Assembly: GCA_036874045.1 (NCBI GenBank) | Contig: CM072341.1 | Coordinates: forward strand, 13,094,501-13,158,500 | DNA: 64,000 nucleotides | Origin: Cymodocea nodosa | Taxonomy: Eukaryota; Streptophyta; Magnoliopsida; Alismatales; Cymodoceaceae | Direction of reading: 5' to 3' | Shown: in pieces, positions 61,701-64,000 of the stretch | Numbering within the stretch: the first letter of the stretch is position 1 | How the letters are laid out: the number at the start of each line of letters is the position of its first letter | The notes under the pieces: generated by a model | The model's input: only the letters and a program-made list of their open reading frames with translations | What the model was told of the DNA's origin: nothing | The model's database searches: none | Translations under genes and position numbers: made by a program

Positions 61701-62565
61701 GTTTTGCCATAGCATTCTCGTTTGCCCTAGATCTTATCATTCTTTAAGGAACGAAAGGCAATATAGGAGTAAAAATTGGGAACCACCTCCAAAAAGAAAC
61801 GTGAAAATTAATGTTAATGTGAGGGTCAATTTAAAAGTTAAAAAAACCCACATTGCATCCACTGCAAGAGATGTAAAAGATAAGGAACTGATGTATTGAA
61901 AGTTTATTAGATACTGAAAATATTTTCATTGCAAATATAAAGTCTATTCTTTTACGATTTGATCTTGCTACAACAATGAACAGTCAGCTTTTACACGATC
62001 GAAAGCGATGCATTGGTTCCGATGTAGTGGATAAAACACCGCACAAAGGCATGCCATTGAAATATATCGAGCTTGGTAGAGACGGTTTAATATAAGTTAT
62101 CAAACTATCCAATTTCGCATTAAATGATAAGACCCGGGAACAAAATAGACTTGACAAACTTAAGTTGTAGAAGGGCTTCGAGAGAGGATTCAGTACGGTA
62201 ATCCTATTATGGTAAATTAACTTTGAATTGGGTAACAGTTCATGGGCGACCGCCTTAATCGCAAAAAGAAAGAAAGAAAATCTACAGAAAACCAAAATAA
62301 CCGGGAGAAGGAGAGAGCAATCAACTTCGCAATCCTCGACATTTCGATGAGCGATGACGAGAAGAAGGGACAGTACTAACAACAACCAGAGATAGCATCA
62401 AAACATCAGCAGTGATTGCAAAAAAGACGCACCAGTGAGAGGAGCAGGCCAGGATCTCCCTTCTACGCGCTTGATGCCGTGCACCAGCAATGATGCCCAT
62501 GGCTGGTGCATCGTGATGCATGGATTCCGGAATCCCCCACCACCGCGCCTGCTGCTTCCGCTCAT
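46605..62565 (-). CDS. ASCH-domain protein, activating signal cointegrator 1-like; seven coding exons
   Basis: Exons read from the right: 62433-62565, 48375-48518, 48163-48230, 48036-48086, 47838-47897, 47267-47719 and 46605-46706 (last less sure). All introns are GT-AG and phases fit, giving 336 residues. The first ATG is at 62565, with an in-frame TGA upstream at 62602-62604. Residues about 15-150 form an ASCH domain: [41 protein letters not shown], then [10 protein letters not shown] and [12 protein letters not shown] domains are PUA-like folds, proposed to bind RNA, and occur at the C-terminus of animal ASC-1/TRIP4. Plant homologues lack the ASC-1 zinc finger. The C-terminal half is low complexity with an alanine-rich stretch. 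No coding lesion is visible, so it is probably functional, although intron 1 is 13.9 kb. Confidence 0.88.
47267..48518 (-). CDS. ASCH gene, exons 2 to 6
   Basis: Five exons joined by short introns. Exon 2 (48375-48518) reads [20 protein letters not shown] and on to SRLLG. Exon 3 (48163-48230) reads [18 protein letters not shown]. Exon 4 (48036-48086) is [17 protein letters not shown]. Exon 5 (47838-47897) is [20 protein letters not shown]. Exon 6 (47267-47719) opens [20 protein letters not shown] and includes [20 protein letters not shown]. Junction phases 1, 1, 0, 0, 0 all match. An open frame on the opposite strand at 47340-47723 is only its shadow. Confidence 0.92.
49693..49830 (-). repeat. 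Element F 3' LTR
   Basis: Partner of 60768-60903. It is preceded on the minus strand by the polypurine tract TTGAGGGAGAA (49831-49841). Confidence 0.9.
49842..50021 (-). pseudogene. Element F RNase H, C-terminal part
   Basis: Reads [13 protein letters not shown] (50010), then [19 protein letters not shown] (49930) to the end of pol. The upstream half, ending ...NLTFYER, is at 56394 beyond element G. Confidence 0.8.
50027..50154 (-). repeat. Element G 3' LTR
   Basis: Partner of 56261-56388, with about nine differences by eye. It contains the TATATATA stretch and paired GATCC/GATCT motifs. Confidence 0.9.
50162..51600 (-). pseudogene. Element G reverse transcriptase and RNase H
   Basis: RT gives [21 protein letters not shown] (51430), [17 protein letters not shown] (51370), [10 protein letters not shown] followed by stops where Q and W are expected (51235-51210), and [13 protein letters not shown] at 51110, in which one aspartate of YVDD is missing. 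RNase H gives [20 protein letters not shown] (50640), [18 protein letters not shown] (50540), [20 protein letters not shown] (50400) and [10 protein letters not shown] (50250). Confidence 0.85.
51601..52138 (-). pseudogene. Element G integrase C-terminus and linker
   Basis: Begins [20 protein letters not shown] at 52130 and [11 protein letters not shown] at 52070, the end of the copia integrase region. A proline/serine-rich linker to RT follows. Its upstream neighbour (KCVFVGY at 53700) lies beyond the solo LTR H. Confidence 0.75.
52144..53682 (-). mobile_element. Solo LTR H (1539 bp) in the integrase of element G
   Basis: It is bounded by a perfect target duplication AGTAC (52139-52143 and 53683-53687), with ends TGTTCAAGC...GCTCAACA. 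It rejoins KCVFVGY and KTQKKY of the G integrase when removed. No coding sequence is seen, so it is a solo LTR or a small non-coding LTR element. The strand is not certain, since TG...CA reads on both strands; the other end's GACCTGTATTTGCC...TGCACTTACAG phrase resembles ends of LTR1 and LTR2. Confidence 0.7.
53683..54500 (-). pseudogene. Element G integrase core and pre-integrase domain
   Basis: Pre-integrase [17 protein letters not shown] is near 54430, the zinc-binding [16 protein letters not shown] near 54350, and the core [13 protein letters not shown] near 54220. Further on are [20 protein letters not shown] (53990) and [20 protein letters not shown] (53890), then LKCVFVGY (53700). The middle of the core has a frame break near 54160-54060. 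Confidence 0.85.
54501..55798 (-). pseudogene. Element G gag and protease
   Basis: Starts at ATG 55798 with [20 protein letters not shown], then [20 protein letters not shown] (55655), [14 protein letters not shown] (55530) and [18 protein letters not shown] (55440). A degenerate zinc knuckle [14 protein letters not shown] lies at 55055, with the first cysteine lost. A protease motif [10 protein letters not shown] is at 54815 (DSGAS expected). Several stops occur. Confidence 0.8.
55799..56248 (-). other. Element G leader, GC-rich with trinucleotide-like repeats
   Basis: The stretch 56060-56240 is rich in GGC, GAC, AAC and GCA triplets and is the most GC-rich part of the intron. It lies between the primer site and gag. 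Open frames here on both strands come from the composition. Its mirror in F (60440-60750) is also GC-rich. Confidence 0.5.
56261..56388 (-). repeat. Element G 5' LTR
   Basis: Partner of 50027-50154. It starts on the minus strand with TGTTAGAGTTGTG at 56388. Confidence 0.9.
56394..57600 (-). pseudogene. Element F reverse transcriptase and RNase H (N-terminal part)
   Basis: RT gives [20 protein letters not shown] (57505), [12 protein letters not shown] (57400), [20 protein letters not shown] (57300), an intact [13 protein letters not shown] motif (57150) and [12 protein letters not shown] (57060). RNase H gives [20 protein letters not shown] (56685), [13 protein letters not shown] (56570) and [20 protein letters not shown] (56450), where G is inserted. 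Only a few stops interrupt it, all of the kind expected from point mutation. Confidence 0.88.
57601..59390 (-). pseudogene. Element F integrase and protease-side region
   Basis: Pre-integrase [20 protein letters not shown] is near 59000 and the integrase core [13 protein letters not shown] near 58770. [16 protein letters not shown] is near 58650 and [20 protein letters not shown] near 58520. The C-terminal [17 protein letters not shown] is near 58280 and MDVTFF near 58190. A long Ser/Pro-rich linker leads to RT. Stops are scattered, but few frame changes are needed. Confidence 0.85.
59391..60414 (-). pseudogene. Element F gag
   Basis: First ATG at 60414 ([20 protein letters not shown]), then [20 protein letters not shown] (60325) and [10 protein letters not shown] (60230). 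Downstream a zinc knuckle remnant [11 protein letters not shown] lies near 59660 and a protease start [12 protein letters not shown] near 59385 (DSGA expected). Stops and at least one frame change occur in the middle. Confidence 0.8.
60755..60767 (-). promoter_or_regulatory. Primer binding site of element F
   Basis: The minus strand reads TGGTATTAGAGCA directly after the 5' LTR, one base from the initiator-tRNA-Met site TGGTATCAGAGC. Confidence 0.85.
60768..60903 (-). repeat. Element F 5' LTR
   Basis: Partner of 49693-49830. The target duplication GAAGA follows at 60904. Confidence 0.9.
61270..61570 (+). mobile_element. LINE 3' fragment in the ASCH intron
   Basis: Plus-strand frames give [10 protein letters not shown], then [12 protein letters not shown]-like sequence at 61385 and [19 protein letters not shown]-like sequence at 61460. 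This is the C-terminal RWFGHV...GRPK...W pattern of plant LINEs. It ends with ATGTGGCCAATTCTACATAG and a TTATTG-rich tail, as at the 3' end near 27500. Only the last few hundred bases are present, as is usual for 5'-truncated LINE insertions. Confidence 0.7.
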
Positions 62566-63404
62566 CTCTGTCACTTTACCGATTTCTTCCACTCCTCCGT
62601 TTCAAACTTCCGATTCCCGTTTACAAAATTCTACTGCCCCGTATTTTGACTTCGACCGGTGAGTACCGCTGATTTGTTGGGATTCCATAAACGCAGCGGA
62701 CAACTTTCGAAAAAAGAAAAAACGCAACGGATATATGAAAATTTATATATGAAAAAGGAAATTTTCAGTTCCGGTGCGACCGTTTCGGCCTGTATGGCTC
62801 ACATGTTCGTTACGGGAAATAAATAATGACGATGATTTTTTTTTATAACAGTATAGAATTACATATTTGTTGTAAAAATTTATAATTATTTTTAATTAAA
62901 CAAAGCTACAATAAAAACATTCATAAATAAAATATTACAAGAAAATTATTTAATAACAACAATAGTCACTAGCTTAATCTCGCTTATGTGAGATCATGTA
63001 TCCACAAGCAAAATCTATCAAAAAAATTATTAGCAAAAAATTAAAAAGACTAAAGAGATTTGTACAAAGTGAAAAGTGACGAAAAGAAATAATAAGAAAA
63101 GTAATAAAAAATTAAGATAAAATATAAGATGAAAATTTATATTTTATCTTAATGATTTTAATGTAAAATTTATCATCTTGTATTAAATCTCGGCGGTTGT
63201 TCAATCGTCATATCAGCCGTCCGATTACCTGAATTTCGTCCATTTGATCCCTCCTAGGTCATCGTTTTTTCGCCTATTTTCTGTTTTCCTGTTCTTCTTC
63301 TCCGTCTTCACATCGCACTCTTCCTTCGCTCTCTCTCCACGCCACCTGCCCTCTGCCCCGCCGAGAGTTGAGGGCAGGAGTAACGCCACAGCGAGAGAGA
63401 AAGA
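62566..63404. promoter_or_regulatory. Shared 5' region of two divergent genes
   Basis: The ASCH gene start (62565, minus) and the phosphatase start (63405, plus) are 839 bp apart and head to head. Both ends are GC-richer leader-like sequence; 62830-63190 is AT-rich with inverted runs such as ATAAAATATAAGATGAAAAT facing ATATTTTATCTT (63115-63155). No certain TATA box for either gene. A pyrimidine-rich CTCTCTCTCC leader precedes the phosphatase ATG. Confidence 0.55.
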
Positions 63405-63582
63405 ATGGATTCCAGTCTGTTGGACGACATAATACGCCGGTTACTGGAAGTGCGGAAGGGTAGGCCGGGGAAGACCGTGCAGCTCTCCGAAGGGGAGATA
63501 CGGCAGTTGTGCGTGGTGGCCAAGGAAGTTTTCACGAGCCAGCCGAATCTCCTTGAACTCCAGGCGCCCATGAAAATTTGCG
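63405..63582 (+). CDS. TOPP: Type-1 serine/threonine protein phosphatase catalytic subunit, first coding exon (partial gene)
   Basis: The exon reads [20 protein letters not shown], then [20 protein letters not shown] and [15 protein letters not shown]. This is the N-terminus of PP1 catalytic subunits just before the metal-binding GDxHG motif. It ends at a donor GTGAGT (63583) inside the glycine codon, phase 1; the next exon should begin with DIHGQ-like sequence beyond the window. PP1 removes phosphate from Ser/Thr of many proteins, with targeting by regulatory subunits, in nucleus and cytoplasm. The start ATG follows an A-rich GAGAAAGA context. No lesion is visible. Confidence 0.92.
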
Positions 63583-64000
63583 GTGAGTTTCTCTCCATCT
63601 TCCATTTATCTGTGGGGATGAACCCTCCTTTTCCGTAAAGCGTGGCAAAGTGACATGCTTTTTGTTTCTCTTTCTCTAGCACTGATGAATGGCCTTTGAA
63701 GTTGTTTAAATTTTGTTATTTTTCTTAACCAAAGTGGTTGGTATTTCGGTTGGATCCAATATTCTACGATGTTGGGTTAATTGTACTCAACTTCAAGATA
63801 ATTGAAGTTTTAGGGTTGTGATGGTGGCAATCGAAGAGAAATATACGTGTTACCTTTTTTGACTCCTTCCCACTCTATAATTCATGGTTTGAAAATGGTA
63901 GAGTGATTATAGGAATTAGTGGAAATATGTTTCATTTTAGATCTTTGTAGGATAGTGGGAAAGCCAGATCACCCTAAAGGAAGGGTTTATGATGTGGTAC
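63583..64000 (+). other. Phosphatase gene intron 1, start
   Basis: Follows the GTGAGT donor; T-rich and without a continuing frame. The acceptor lies beyond the window. Confidence 0.75.

Larger units (their letters stand above)
48519..62432 (-). other. Intron 1 of the ASCH gene, 13.9 kb, filled with retroelements
   Basis: The donor is GTGCGTC at 62426-62432 and the acceptor ...TTTTTATGACAAG ends at 48519. The intron splits one glycine codon. Contents from the left: about 1.17 kb of unannotated intron, copia element F with G and H nested (49693-60903), then 1.5 kb with a LINE 3' fragment (61270-61570). F and G are transcribed in the same direction as the gene, so their LTR promoters and polyadenylation signals lie in the sense orientation. 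Confidence 0.85.

Noticed and set aside
61984-62385. 133-codon open frame just inside intron 1 of the ASCH gene
   Set aside because: It has no ATG at its start, lies in the intron on the gene strand, has no family likeness, and the exon 1 donor before it is good. Probably chance.
62590-62592. Upstream start for the ASCH protein ([12 protein letters not shown])
   Set aside because: The codon is GTG, not ATG, and an in-frame TGA lies just upstream; the first ATG is at 62565.
1-64000. Bacterial-type features such as operons, CRISPR arrays or phage
   Set aside because: Introns, plant gene families and plant retroelements dominate; the direct repeats seen are LTRs and tandem duplications, not spaced CRISPR repeats.

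Overview
This window is plant nuclear DNA, from an angiosperm and probably a eudicot with a repeat-rich, AT-rich genome; I cannot name the species. Two ordinary plant genes sit at the right edge. Almost everything else is layered transposable elements in decay: Ty1/copia LTR retrotransposons of several lineages, a LINE, hAT elements and a PIF/Harbinger-like element. I saw no tRNA, rRNA or CRISPR signal.

1-19.4 kb is a nested stack. A plus-strand Tork/Tnt1-like copia element (C; its 5' half lies left of the window) was broken by a minus-strand relative (A; 5' LTR at 16461-17245). A was then broken by two plus-strand LTRs (1-1120, and a solo LTR at 2257-4059 with a TTCAC target duplication) and by a minus-strand Sirevirus-like element (B; 5918-15938). 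B carries an envelope-like reading frame downstream of pol. 19.5-21.6 kb holds a decayed PIF/Harbinger element with Myb/SANT-like and DDE transposase parts. 22-24 kb has a dispersed 140-bp direct repeat and a 187-bp tandem duplication. 24.2-26.5 kb is a 5'-truncated plus-strand copia element (D).

27.4-46.0 kb is one minus-strand LINE split into two parts (about 27470-30022 and 45650-46010) by 15.6 kb of later insertions. These are a minus-strand hAT transposase element (to 33400), an AT-rich unidentified segment (33401-36092, resuming at 45496-45650) and a transposase-less hAT derivative (36093-45495). Inside that derivative lies a complete but dead plus-strand Sirevirus-like copia element (E; 36777-45367, two 1.66-kb LTRs).

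46.6-62.6 kb is a host gene on the minus strand for an ASCH-domain protein of the activating-signal-cointegrator type. I reconstruct seven coding exons (336 codons plus stop), with phase-compatible splice sites except that the last exon is less certain. Intron 1 is 13.9 kb because it holds copia element F (49693-60903, TSD GAAGA), nested in it copia element G (50027-56388, TSD CTTTC), nested in that a 1.5-kb solo LTR H (52144-53682, TSD AGTAC), plus a LINE 3' fragment near 61.3-61.6 kb. F and G lie in the same orientation as the host gene. Head to head with it at 63405 starts a plus-strand type-1 protein phosphatase catalytic subunit gene; only its first coding exon is in the window.

The most interesting signals are the Sirevirus envelope-like frame kept free of frameshifts but with eight stops (seven TAG, one TGA), a wider CAG-to-TAG pattern suggesting deamination of methylated cytosines, repeated palindromic and CACGTG modules in the Sirevirus LTRs, a repeated U3 motif in element A, and the sense-oriented nested transposons in a live gene's intron.
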